Assembly (NCBI GenBank): GCA_013365365.1
Contig: JABVXU010000025.1
Coordinates: forward strand, 1-64,000
Direction: 5' to 3'
Source of the DNA: Cruorifilaria tuberocauda
Taxonomy: Eukaryota > Nematoda > Chromadorea > Rhabditida > Onchocercidae
Length of the DNA stretch: 64,000 nucleotides
In this document: positions 25,801 to 37,800 of the stretch, piece by piece
Layout: the number at the start of each line of letters is the position of its first letter
How positions within the stretch are numbered: the stretch's first letter is position 1
The notes under the pieces: generated by a model
Told to the model about the DNA's origin: nothing
Database searches by the model: none
Seen by the model: the letters and a program-made list of their open reading frames with translations, nothing else
Translations under genes and position numbers: made by a program

Positions 25801-27753
25801 CAGTTTGGCACAACTGATAGTATTTTTTTTCTTAGTCTTTAAATATATTTAACCAATCTTTTTTGCAGTCTGTCCCATTAGCGCACCTAGTACATATTTT
25901 GGCAGAACTCGAGCAAACTGAAACAATAGAAATGTTGGAAAAAGGTGATGAAGAATTTTTCATTAGTGCAATGGATTTTGCATATCAGACAAGGAATATT
26001 GCAATCGCAGAGAGAATATTAGCCCTCTATCAAACACCAAACAATCACGTTCATTTGCCCGCTTTTCTAGGAGAAGCGCAGTACGTTTTTTCATAGAATT
26101 GGTTTTTCATTCATTTTCAGAATTTTTTTGCAACTCGAGATTCCGACAAGTCAATTGCTTAAATAAATAATGAATCGTTTACTAGCTTCTTTTGGACATG
26201 TTTTTGCAACGAATAATCTGCTGGATGCTTGACAACTGTTTCAGTTAGTCGTCATTCACAGAATGGAATTGCGTATTAAGTTATGCTTTTTTACAAAATC
26301 ATGAGTAACATTTTCCAAATTACATGTTATTTGTTTTTTTAAGATTTTATGGATTATATCTGCGCATCGTAATTAATCAGTTATCTCTACAAGAACTTGA
26401 AAAGCAATATATGTCATTGGTTCCACGAATCGTTCCACTGTCTAATAATTTGGCAATGATTATGCTTCGGAGATTACAGGTTCATAGAATCATCTTTGAT
26501 TAAAGCGTTCACACACTATCTACAGCTTTTGACCCTTGAATCCTTTCATCCAGAATTCTTAAAAAATTTTCATCATTATATTCAAAATATACTGAATCAG
26601 GGCATTGTATTCAGACTGAAAAGAATGTGCCATGGTTATTCTCTCGTCGCATGATTGAAGATTTTATTACTGGTCGACACATTTTGCAACCCCATCTAAA
26701 TCAACAATTGCGCTTATATCTGCTTAACATAGATTTAAAGGTGTTTTTTTCTGCATCGTTTGCCGCTTATTCAATCTGGCTGATGACTGGCTATATTGAC
26801 GGTTTTCTAACTGTTTTAAATTGTACAATTAGATTTTGCTACGAATATTTTATGATCACTGATTAAACAGTTTCCTAAAATATTGACCCTTTAAAAATGC
26901 GCCACTTATTTTATTCAAAAAACACTCTTATTCCTTTGAATTCTGGGTTCCGAATCACAGTTTCATTATCATAGAGGATATTATTCGTGCGGTTAAGTTA
27001 TTTATTGTTGATTCCTTTTTGTATTTTCAGAAAATGACTGTGGAACAGAAAGAAGAGCTCCGTGATTTAGTCATAAAAATTGTTGATATTTTCGTGGAAA
27101 TAAGTCGGTTTTCGGAAGTAAAACATTTGCAAAAGATGCAAAAAAAGTTGGAGTCTGATTTTGTAAGTTGTCCTTTTTTAGGTAGCGAGAAGAAGTTTAG
27201 AGATTTAGTTCAGCTATTGAAATTGTTGATGATTGAGACTGCTGATCAAGACATCAGTTTAGGAGGAATTGAGTAACAGATATGGAAAATTCTTACTTTT
27301 GATGAAAGAGTATAATATTTTTGTTTAAAATAGATAGCGGATATGTCGTTGATAATGATGAAACTGGAGGAGAGGGAACGTGCATGGAAATTCCTAGCGT
27401 TGCTATTAGATGAAGAAGCGAAAAAAGGTGAAGCTGCTACAGTCAGCAATGAAAGTTTGTGGATTTACTTATTTTTTATGATTTTTTAATTCATTATATT
27501 ATCCTTGAAATTTTACCAATTTTGATGAAATTCTTACGTTTCAGGATCTCCGAATTACGAAATTTTGAATTTATTAATGCAGGAGGCACTGAATGAAAGC
27601 AGTTGGTATAATGCGAGCTGCTGTTTGCAAATTATGGCATTATATTCATTATCACAGGATTTGAAATCAGAAATTGATCGCATCAGTAAACATTGTAACT
27701 TAACATCCGTACAGAGAAAGATTTTAGAAAACTTTGCTAATATGAGAAATTAA
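22896..27753 (+). CDS. Small mitoribosomal subunit PPR protein mS39 (PTCD3 homologue)
   Basis: Thirteen exons close in frame to about 670 residues (human PTCD3 about 689): 22896-23054, 23397-23531, 23839-24075, 24438-24560, 25065-25190, 25265-25432, 25623-25751, 25869-26080, 26344-26479, 26615-26740, 27031-27162, 27334-27454, 27545-27753. The product binds mitochondrial rRNA in the small ribosomal subunit and supports mitochondrial translation. Diagnostic stretches are LLHALADTIDVDPTAPHF then IDDPLTIPTDSQRNLYFLAK (PTCD3: LQALASTVNRD..APH..DDPY..P). Helical PPR-like repeats follow (SLMIAGLCKYRNAECVTRIL; VKPNIGIFNVLIE; CKPSLRTYSLLMKSCLKQ), then a C-terminal RERAWKFLALLLDEE segment. The start is the first of two ATGs; an acceptor-like CTTTCAG ends 27 nt upstream. 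The exon 11 donor is the least certain junction, because the frame stays open for 35 codons beyond it. Confidence 0.88.
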
Positions 27754-29018
27754 AAATGCAGTAAATACAGCATAATAGCATAATAGAAGATTACTTTATT
27801 AATCCTGTTCTATCATATTTCTATAATTCTGAGCAATCGAAATATTTGTTTGTTTGAGGGGATGCGTAATTGTGTGTCTAATTCAGTTTCAAACCAAGTT
27901 TCTCTGCAGGACTAATGTCGAATGTTAGGATAGTTTCATTTAATTAATATTAAGTTGTTATTGACTGTGATTATCGTCAACCTGATAACCTAATATCAAC
28001 CATATTTTCTATAATAATCACCTAATATCTATAATAATAATAATGAAAACCGATAATGATGCTAATTGTCATTTTATATTTTTAACTTTTTAGGTATTTA
28101 TAACGTAATTGCAGATATTAAACGATGATCATCTGCACAGAAGAGTTTTTTCAGTTTTGTTAAATTTTAGCTTGAAATTTTCTATGAGTAACTGATGGCA
28201 TTTCTTATCATATATTGTTTCTGGCTTGTGATAGAATGAAGTTAAGAAAAAATAACAAATCTGAATTGATAAGATTTCCGACTTTCTCTTGCAATTTAAC
28301 CGTTTTTCAACTTGTTATATTATGATCTCTATGCCAATATCAATTATTTTTCGAAGAAAAATAATAAATTTTTTTCGAAGGAAGAAAATTTTCGTGTCAT
28401 AGACACCAAAAATATTGGTCCATAATTTTTCGATATCCATTCTGAGCAATGTCCAAGTTGGAAAAACTTCATCATAGATCATTTGTTGACATTAATTTTA
28501 TTCCCTTTAGTGTATATGACCACAATATCGATTAGTAGTCAGTTCAAAAAAGTTTTTATTTATCGTTAATAAATTTTAATTTTATGTAATGATGTTGATA
28601 ACATTTGTGCAGGATTATTTAGGCAAAAAAAAAAATTTATTAGGATTGTCAAGGAAAAGGCACTGTCCGAAAGCTCCTTCCATCTAAATATACTGGAGCA
28701 TTTGAATGCGATAAATATTTTCCAAATTCGAACGGAAACATTGAGAAAGGATATGTGATACGTGTTTTTATCACGGATAGAAACAAAATTAAAGGCCAGC
28801 AGAAGGGTTGAAAACATTGGAGTTGTTGTTGTGGAAGAAATCCGGAACTTTTCTGGATTTATTCAAGAGATAATCATCTTTACAGTTGTATACAAGCTGA
28901 TTGAGCTACTATTTACGTTTTTGGACAATGTTCCGTCTCAAAATCAACTCATGTACTGATAGAAGATGAAGTGCTAAACTCCTACAGTCGAATAGAATTT
29001 CTTTTTCATTCCCAACAG
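27754..29018. other. AT-rich intergenic, no supported gene
   Basis: Follows the mS39 stop. Mostly AT-rich. One stretch after an acceptor-like GTGCAG near 28,615 is open for about 45 codons on the plus strand, but it includes a run of 11 A, lacks a usable donor and could not be joined to the next exon. Confidence 0.5.
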
Positions 29019-29226
29019 AAGGGAAGCTCATTTCGTACGACTGGATGAAACTGAGCTTTCTGCTGATCGTACGAGTCGACAGAAAGCTTTATTCCGACAA
29101 TCAGTTCCTCTGCTGCAGGAGGCTGTTGTGATTTCCCCTCCACATGCGTTAAATCTCCCTTCTTCTGCGACGGAAGAGCGGCAGGATGATGAATCAATTT
29201 TAGCGAAAATTTCGAATCCTACATAA
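29019..29226 (+). CDS. Orphan terminal exon of an unidentified gene
   Basis: A canonical acceptor (pyrimidine-rich tract ending CCCAACAG) is followed by a frame of 68 codons ending in TAA at 29224-29226. The phase requires two bases from an upstream exon. The product starts REAHFVRLDETELSADRTS and contains RQSVPLLQEAVVISPPHAL; it is polar, charged and balanced, unlike the AT-driven frames around it, and the exon is GC-richer than its flanks. There is no ATG, so it would be a last exon. I could not identify its upstream exons or a family. A shadow frame runs on the minus strand. Confidence 0.4.
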
Positions 29227-32094
29227 TCACTTTGGTTAGAAATTTCATTTTATCACAGTACTCCCTCCCAGTGCTCCACTGCGCTAACAAATCTTTTAAG
29301 AAGCTAGGAAGCAGTCAGTGATTTGACGTCACTTTCAATGGTTGCTAACTATTCTTAGTTTTTTTTCACTTCTTATATCCACTGCAGAATTGATTGTTTC
29401 TTACGATTGCACTTTAAAATTGATTATTATAATGGTAAATTCTCTGTTGAAACTTTGCCACTCATTGTCGGTGTGAAAGATTCTTTACTTAACTGAATAA
29501 CTTTCATGAAATGAGAATGAGCACCGCGAATTGCTTTGCTTCATGATTTGGATTCAGCGATAAGTGATCGGATACACTGAAATGAATGAAGAGACCAATG
29601 CGAGGGAAAGTCGCAGCTAATCCTTTAGCATTCCTTTCCTTCTTACCGAGAGAAGCGAAGACAGAAAAGATAGTGAAATTTAATGAAATTGTTACCAACT
29701 CTCTGTCCTTTCTTTCCCATCCATATGCTAACCAATTCAGACGTACCTCTAATTACAAGCTTTCTTCGAAGCTTCTCTGTCGATGATTTCGGCAGTCATT
29801 ATTTCTAACCGCAGGAATGTTTCGAGATTTTCGGGATCCCGAAATACTCGACGGTATATTTTGTAAAAGTGTTCCAAGCAGTGATCGATGGACTTTTATA
29901 GTGATAATTCACATGCTGTCATAGCTATAAACTTCAAATAAATGTTGAAAGTTGATAATTGAATAAGCATTTTGGCCGCGGCATTCCTGTAAAAAGAGAA
30001 GTGATTCAGCGAGTATATACATACATTACTGCTTAGTACAAGTTAAACATTTAGAAATTGTAAGAACTTTAGGGAAATGTCGATAGTTCCCATTCTAGTG
30101 AGTTTCGATTTGAAAAAAGCGTACGTGACGAAGTAAGTGTTTTTCTCGAATTATTAAGTTGCTCGAGGTATGATAGGATAGGAGAGAAGTATGTTTAGAG
30201 GAGTGCAGTTGGTTCTTGATCAGACGTCTCACGGCCCTCCGTCACATTTCATTTTCCAAAGAATCAATACTAATACACGTATCTCGCGGTGATATAAAAG
30301 CATTCCTACAATGTCATCCTTTCCATTTTCAATTTTTCATGATGAACAATTGAGCTTGTGCTCACTATGTTATACAGTTACCATGCAATAACGATTCTCC
30401 CTCACTGACGATGTTTCACGGGATCGGAACCTCATCTTAACGCATCACTCCCCTCTCAGTATTCATCGAATGGCCTTTCTCGAACTCTTCGAACCTCACA
30501 TCCATCTCGACTTCCCGGGAAGCGACTACCATCTCTCTAATAACTTGTCTAGATTTCCGACGACAAATCTGGCAACGATTCTTACCTAAAGTCCATTTCA
30601 GTGTTCGTACCGAATTCGATCTTGTTGTAGAGCGGCTATGTACAAAAGACAACAGTTGAGCTATCTGAACGACAGGATAAAGCAAATATTTAAATAGCTG
30701 CTGTCATTATAACGACCAGTTGCCGGCCATATTTCGATATATTCATCTGCTCAAGGAAGGATGGAGAGGTGTTGAATCAATTAAGCTTTCATACTGCGTA
30801 GCGAATGTGACCTCGAATCATCTTGGAGTATCTCTAAACATGCGTGCATGCATGTGTGTGTCTGCATGTGCGTTCATTCCATTCCTCTGAAATTCTCCGC
30901 CCGTTTGTACCCGTAAAATGTCGTTCAATCATCGTGTCACTTCCCGGCATTTCCTCTTTCAAATGCATACTCCTTCTTCTTCTTCAGACTTCATTTTGCT
31001 GCACTTTGAAATGTTGCTGACAGTTTTTTAAATCTCTTTTACTGTTTGCATGCAGTCTAATAATTTGGGAATCTGCGGGCTAGAAGTTACGAAATGCACG
31101 GAGTGATAGCCGCAACTGACAGAGTTTTGCCTTATTCAAACTGCCGACTATCCGAAGAGCATTGTGTCAATTCAGTACTCGAACGATTGCTCAAAAGCGC
31201 CCTGCTTTCCCTCGGATTCCGTTGCATTTCTCTCGGATATCAACCGGAATTGAAGAAAGCTCCGCAACTTTTCTTCGTCTCCCTGTCAATTCAGCAGCTA
31301 ATCAAATCAGTACGTCATTTCTCTATCCCAATTTATTCACATATCTTTTTCTTCTTACTTTAATAGCCAACTACGTATTTTTCATTGAATTTGAGAATAG
31401 AAATTTTCCGACCATTCAAGAAGTATCTGAAAGCATACTATTGGAATGGTAATTGAACAGGATGGAACGTGTCGATTGATAAGTGACAATTGCGCTCAAT
31501 TAATACGAAGTGCAGCACTCGACGATTAGTTTAGTATTGAAGACTATTTAACATTAGGAGATCCATCTTTGGTGACGATTCCAGAAAAGGAGCTTAGGAG
31601 CAAAGCAAATATAGTTGGTGATGACGTGGAATGATAGCAAAAGATAATTATTGTTGCGGGAGGAATCAAGAGGAAGAGGTTTTGCGGAGTGTACCGTGAA
31701 GCAACCATAAAAGGATCACTGTTTCATCAGTTCAGTTGAATTAGTCTATCAGTTCAGTTGGATGATGAAGATACTGTGATAAAATAAAGGATACAGGGAT
31801 ACATGAGAGCGAATATTCTTTTTCTATTATGTCCAGTGAGACGAATAATAGTAGTGATAGTACTGCTGAATACAGTAAATATGGAAATAGAACTGATAAC
31901 GACATTCCTGATATTGATTGTCATTGTAAGCTGACAGTAGACAATGTTAGATTGCAAATCCGCAAGATTTGAATTTAAGCCAATGCTGTATGTTTGATGA
32001 ACGAAGAAGTTGGTTTCCGCGAGCTGAAATTTACGTAAAGTCTAAATCTGAATCGCATCTACAATTGCTAACTCTTATATTGAATTTGCTTCAG
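29227..32094. other. Intergenic, no supported gene
   Basis: About 2.9 kb. Overlapping open frames of 60-96 codons occur (for example 30437-30685 minus and 31094-31452 plus) but have no domain, no clear initiation context and no joinable exons. The stretch 30.2-31.3 kb is GC-richer than average for the window. Confidence 0.45.
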
Positions 32095-32113
32095 GTCATT
32101 GTGTTTGAAAGTT
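32095..32113 (+). promoter_or_regulatory. Candidate trans-spliced leader of the PLA2-like gene
   Basis: GCTTCAG ends at 32094, leaving a 19-nt 5' leader before the ATG at 32114. Spacing and pyrimidine content fit spliced-leader addition. Confidence 0.45.
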
Positions 32114-32759
32114 ATGTTTCGCATACATATAATCTTCTTTCTATTGACGCTTATTGTACGTGATTCACGGACATCTAAGTACTACTGTGGTCCTGATAAT
32201 AATGCATTTTACCGGTTTCTATCTCAACTGCTCACTATACCGTGCGAACAGTATCGGAGTCAGTACAAATTTTAAGCTAATCAATCGATTTTCAAATCAG
32301 TCAATCAATCCAACTTTCACAATTGCCAATTTGCTAAAGAAATAAGTGAGACTAATTGCTTGACCGGACTGATTTACTTGAAAACGCAATAGTGACCTGA
32401 AGAAGAAGGGATTCCAGGAGGGATGAAGAGTGACTGTTAGCTGCAAGGATGATTAGAGAGAATTAAGGTAAATAAAAGAATGTATAGAGGATATTTCGAG
32501 AAAGTAAGATGAGTGACAGAAGTCTTCGAAGATGAACGATTTTTGTGCGTCGGCAATTCCGGATGTTTACTTCATTTTATTTTCAGTAAATTCTTGTTGC
32601 TTGAAGCATGACCAATGTTACGACAATTGCAGCGTCACGCAGTCGGTTTGCGACACTTTCTTCTGCGACTGTTTAAAAGATATTCAGACTAATTTTTATT
32701 GTAGGTCAGTGGTCAATGAATTAGCCAAACATCCCAGCAGCAGTGAGAAGAAAGAGTGA
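32114..32759 (+). CDS. Small secreted phospholipase A2-like protein
   Basis: Two exons, 32114-32258 (donor GTCAGT) and 32587-32759 (acceptor TTTTCAG), close in phase to 105 residues. Residues 1-15 form a hydrophobic signal peptide core. The mature part has 10 cysteines, an even number allowing five disulfides. Exon 2 opens with the secreted PLA2 active-site signature CCLKHDQCYDNC, with the catalytic His-Asp at about residues 56-57, and continues with a conserved FFCDCL segment. Exon 1 carries YYCGPDN in the place of the N-terminal Cys-Gly segment. Family knowledge: the enzyme cleaves the sn-2 ester of phospholipids with calcium, outside the cell. It is shorter than typical group I/II enzymes and resembles the compact nematode PLA2-like proteins; a canonical calcium loop is not evident, so activity is uncertain. 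Confidence 0.8.
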
Positions 32760-33868
32760 TAGGAAATCAACATGTGGTGGGAATCTCTCAAACCACTAGT
32801 AATCAATAATCTGTTAATGACTGTGGTTCCAATCAGTTTAACTTCTCATATATCTTTCTGTCAAGTTGCAGAAAGGTGAAGTAAACAAGTGAATCGATTA
32901 GAAAAACACTCCTGTCAGAGAGTTCAATCCACCTTTATATCACTGTTTGAATTAGTCCAAATAGCTGCACAGTTTTAGAAGGATCGATGAGTTTTGTGAT
33001 TGTCATTTCTGTGTTGCAGGAAAATAATACAACCAATGCATTGCAATTTCCCTCAGTGGTTCGGGAAATCCTATAAATGCAGTTGGCAGAGAGAGCCGTA
33101 TTCTCTCCAGAGGTGAAAGTGCTATTTCATTCCGGATCACTTTACAAAGCACCGGCGTAGCTTACCGTCCACCATATTCTCTCGCCTAAAACTCCACCAC
33201 AGTGTGACAGTAATTGTAGTAAACATTGGTTCCCCTCTAAGAGAACACACACACACGTATGTCTACGGTATGTAAAATTGTTGAATTCCAAGTTAAATGA
33301 ACGTGAAGACTGCTCGGTTGAGAGTTGGATTCGAAGAAGCATTCCTGAGATACTTGTGAGTTTCCGTCTCTTCTCCCGCATATCCCGTCACGAGTGAGTC
33401 ATCTGGAGGTATACAATCATTTAAACAACGCGCAATGTGTTTTCTTTCTCTTCCGAAATTCCCCAAGTTGGAACTTTTGTCGTTCGACGACAGTACCCTC
33501 GGAACGATGTAGTTCTGTCTTTCAGTGAAATTTCTCTTTCCCTTCTCCCAAATGCAGTAACTTGATGGAAGAGCAGTGATGCTTGCTCATACATTCGGCA
33601 ACTTAATTTCGATTGCTTGTCGGGAATAGCTGGACGTCGTCGAGATGCTTGCTTATCCTGAAATTCCTTCTTATCAAACTTGTCTTGTGATAAGGGTCGC
33701 TCTAACCTTCAAAGAGCATTTCATCCACGTTGGAGAAGAGAGATCGGCAGTTTTCCTTCTTATTTTTTAATTATTCAACATTAGCCTGAAACATAGTTCA
33801 TTCCATCATACACCATTCTGCAGCACACTGAAAAGCTTCAATTAAGCACTGCTACTACCACTACTACA

Positions 33869-33872
<4 letters not shown>

Positions 33873-33899
<27 letters not shown>
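33873..33899. repeat. (CTG)9 trinucleotide repeat
   Basis: Nine perfect CTG units, preceded by degenerate CTACTAC-type triplets from about 33,848. It falls in no supported coding frame. Confidence 0.9.
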
Positions 33900-34554
33900 T
33901 TATTGTTGCTATGGCGTGGGCGGATGTGTCGCATGTCACAATGTCACATGCGTGCATATGCAGTGCTGGCTGTGACGATGGTAACCCAAATTTTCGGAAG
34001 GCATGCGAAGTGACAGTTCGTATTTTCCTTCCTTCCACCGCGTACGTGACAGTTTCTTACTCTTCCCACTGTTGTCCCTTGTCCGGCGGTACTTTGATAG
34101 CTGAAGGCAACAATAAGTAGTCAATTTTTACTGCACTCCTCTGTCTTCGTTGATGTTCACGCTACTGAGTGAAGGCTCTTCGTGTCTACGGCCGAGAAAT
34201 CCCAGAGGATTGTATACGATCCGAGATGCGATAAAGTTATCGAAGAGGAGATGAGGATATCCCTACCTATGCTTTTCCTTTTCCTTTCTCATTCACTTCT
34301 GTGCCGTTTACGGAATTATTCTCGTCATCTCGCTGAACTGAGGGCATGTGAGGTAGCCAATTACTCCAGAAATTACCCGAATTAGCTGAAATGCTTGTCA
34401 ACTGAGCAGTACAAAAACCTCTCACTGAAAGATAATTTTGAGTTATAAATAAATTTCTGAGCGTCAACTGGTACTTTGTCATTCTCTTTACTGTTTATGC
34501 AAATTGGTAACATATTTAGTTCGTTGATTTTAATTCCTTCTTCTTATCTTCCTC

Positions 34555-34571
34555 GAGAGAGAGAGAGAGAG
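34555..34571. repeat. (GA)n dinucleotide run
   Basis: GA alternation of about 17 bp followed by a G-run; another GA run lies near 34,750. Confidence 0.8.
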
Positions 34572-34855
34572 GGGGAAAGAGCTGTTAAGTATTGTTTATT
34601 TATTAACATACTTGTTTTCTATTGATTCCCTTATACACTACAACTACTGCTGCTACAACAACAGCACAACAAAAACAACAACAGCATCAACTATTAACCA
34701 ACTTATTTACTCATTCACCTCAACCAGAAAGGAATGAGGGTAGGGAAGAGAGAGAGAGAGGGAGAAAGGAAGTTAATTTGAGAGTTGGGTTGAGTTGTAG
34801 TAGGGCTGTCCGGAGGAAGTTGCAAGTGAAGCGACCACCTGTTTCCACTATCCCA

Positions 34856-34875
34856 CTTACCTTACCTTACCTTAC
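34856..34875. repeat. (CTTAC)4 pentamer repeat
   Basis: Four perfect tandem CTTAC units inside the simple-repeat island. Confidence 0.85.
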
Positions 34876-37800
34876 CTGTCTCCCCATCACTCTCTCCCTC
34901 TCTCTGCAGAGAATGAATGAGATGGATGGAAATGATAAACAATGCTCGAGGAGGGATCATCGCAAATCATTACCGCCCCATCCATTTTCTGCTTTCAGCT
35001 TCTCTCCAAGCGCCCCTCCCTACCTTATTCAGTTTTCTTTTATTCCCGTTTTCGCGAAGAGAATTTCAACCCGTAAGGGTGATTTTGTTTGCTGTTAAGA
35101 ACTTCAAAGAATCTTCCATGTCCTAGCAATGCTTTTATCTTTTGGTACTGTGCCACCTTTGACCTTGGTGGGTAAAGGTTGAAGAAATCACATAAACTCC
35201 AATGCTTTTCTTCTTGCTGTCATGAAAATTAACTATTTCATGCACCAATTTGCCGTTCACTTATTTTATAACTACGTGATAACCAAAGTAACGCGTGACA
35301 CTTATTCGAATAAGTTTACGTAAATATGTGCTTCCATTAAGTATGAATAAATTCTTCAAATGTATCATTATCTCCCGCTAGACAAAATAAAATTTTATCC
35401 ATTTTTATCGATCGATATTCGGAGTGCAACGGCAGCAGTAATTACAGCTTTTTATTTCACTCAACTTTGAAAAGCCAATCGATAGTTTGATCAAAATTAA
35501 CTTTTCTACTTCATACCTAAACTGCCCTACTCTTTTACTCTTTCTTCATTTAGCAAAAGGAAATAAAGTTAATCGAAGTCGGTTATTTCCTTAGTGTGAA
35601 AATCGATTAAGTTTCCAGGCGTAAGTCTAGGTTGTGGAAAGGATCGATATTAGATTTCTGGATATTTACTTTCTCCATCCTTTTCCTCAAATTGTTGAAA
35701 ATAGGATTCTGAAAGAGAGGTTACAGAGAGATTGATTCCTCTCCATTCTGCTGAAAGAAATTAGAAATCATTTGATATCATTTGTTGACATATCTTTTCA
35801 TCCTTCCTCCGCTCTCTTTCCTTTCCGATCGGGAGAGAAGTGAATGAATTACGGAAACCCGACATCTCTTTCTTCAGGAGACATGTAAAAGTCAACTATG
35901 CAAATACCATTCCAATTCTTTAACAGCAATTCCATCATTTTCACTCTGCTTACCTTATCTGTTCATCTATCTTATCGCCTTATCACTGACACTTTTTGTT
36001 AATCAAACTGACAAAGAAGAGTGATGTTACTTGTTGTTGAAGTCTAGTCTCGTATACCTTTCACCCTAATATCTGAAAACATCCAAGGTGCATTAGATAC
36101 TAAGGTTTTTCATTTTAGACCACAGGAATCTGTTTGATTTTTTTAAATTGTTCTAAAAAAATCTAGAAATAACTTCGAAGTGAACAATATTCTATTTAGA
36201 ATCATTAAAAGTTCATCGTCAAGGCTTGTATGCTTTCTAGACCTAATTTGAATTAATCTGAATCTGAACTTTGGTAATCTAATCTGAACTTCGTAATCTG
36301 AATTTAGTAGGTTAATCTTTGACTGAATGATGAATATTTTTCCAGATTATTACAATAAAGAGATTAAAGTTGTAGCCTTGTACTTGGACTAAACTTTCAC
36401 TTCTATTTATTCTGCTAATTTTCACTTGAACCACGCAAATAACTGAAACCTCACTTTAACTAAATGTTTTTCTAAAAGTTTTTCAAGTTTTCTAGCCAAG
36501 GTAAAGAATATTGAAAGTTTGTGTGTAAATCAAAGTATAGAGGAAATACAGTATTAAAGAATACCTAGCTGTCAATAGCTTGCATTGATGCAGTGAAGTG
36601 TTTACGTGAATGAAGGAGAAAAAAACCGCGGTAGTAAAGGCTTCTACATTCCCGTTATGCGGTTGGTGTCTCGATAGTGCCTGGAAGTTTCCCCGTCCAT
36701 TTGGCGGCTTGCATTTTGTGTCTGCTTCCTGTTCCAGGAATTCTCAAGCTCTTTGTTTTATGAATCATTTGATTTTGTCAGTATTTTCCAAAAATTCTGA
36801 TTGCAAAAACAACATTCTTCATTGGAGGAGTTTCATCATTTCAAAGAACAATGAAGATCAGTATGGCACATTTCATAGCGATTGCCATGAGATCCGAAAA
36901 ATTGTATAAATTAAGTACATCTTATAAAAATTAAATTATAGAAATCTTTGTCATTAAATGACTGTATCATATTACGATGTAATTAAATTGAAATCCTAAA
37001 ATTACCGGTAAACTTGAAGAGTAAACTTCTTGTTTACTTGATGTTTTATGATAACAACTGGATATCGTAAATATTACTTAATTTGATTTTGATGCTTTAA
37101 TTAGCTATAAAAGCACACCTTTATTCACTCATTATTCAATTCATTGCATCTTCCGGATTGCATCAGCACGAGTCGTTATCAAATTCTCCTTAATAAAAAA
37201 CCCTAACAAATCCCTATCTAAGGGAACCAACTTCAGAATCTTCAACTACGAATCAGTCCTTATCCTCAATAATCAATCCAAACAGAAATTTGATCAGTAA
37301 TCATTACACAGATCTATGCCGCAGCTATTATAACTAACACTAATCACTGTTATCGTTGCAGAACACTGTCATTGTTTCATTATCACTATCGCTTACAGAA
37401 ATTATCGGTGTACCATCATCAGGTGACTATTAGTTGTTACTGTTATCATCACTTTATCACGAAGAATAGCACTCTAAACAGTTCACTTAAAGTATTGGCG
37501 GAAGAGACGGAGGAGGTGAGAAGCGGATCTGATAAGCTCCCTCACGGAATTCGTCAGCATTCCGGCAAGTGCGAATGCATTCTCTTCTCTCCCACGGATT
37601 GTTTTGTCGGAAGATTTGCGACAATTTAAGCCGGCAAGAATAGCATTCGTAAAAGTTGTCAAAGTTCAAGTTTCAAGCAATTAGAATTGATCAGTTTTGT
37701 TGCATTTCAGTTCTACTCAAAATGTTCTGTAAATAATTTCCAGTTTTACTGAATTCAGATGTCTTATCAGGAGGCGGCATTCTGCTCAAACTTCTTCCTC

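Noticed and set aside
28615..28760. Open frame after a GTGCAG acceptor, possible exon upstream of 29019
   Set aside because: Crosses an 11-A run, ends in TGA, and has no donor leaving a phase that joins the exon at 29019.
34622..35098. Longest open frame in the window (158 codons, plus strand)
   Set aside because: It is built from CAA, GAGA and CTTAC simple repeats and Ser/Pro-rich chance sequence, with no domain, no splice context and no start support.
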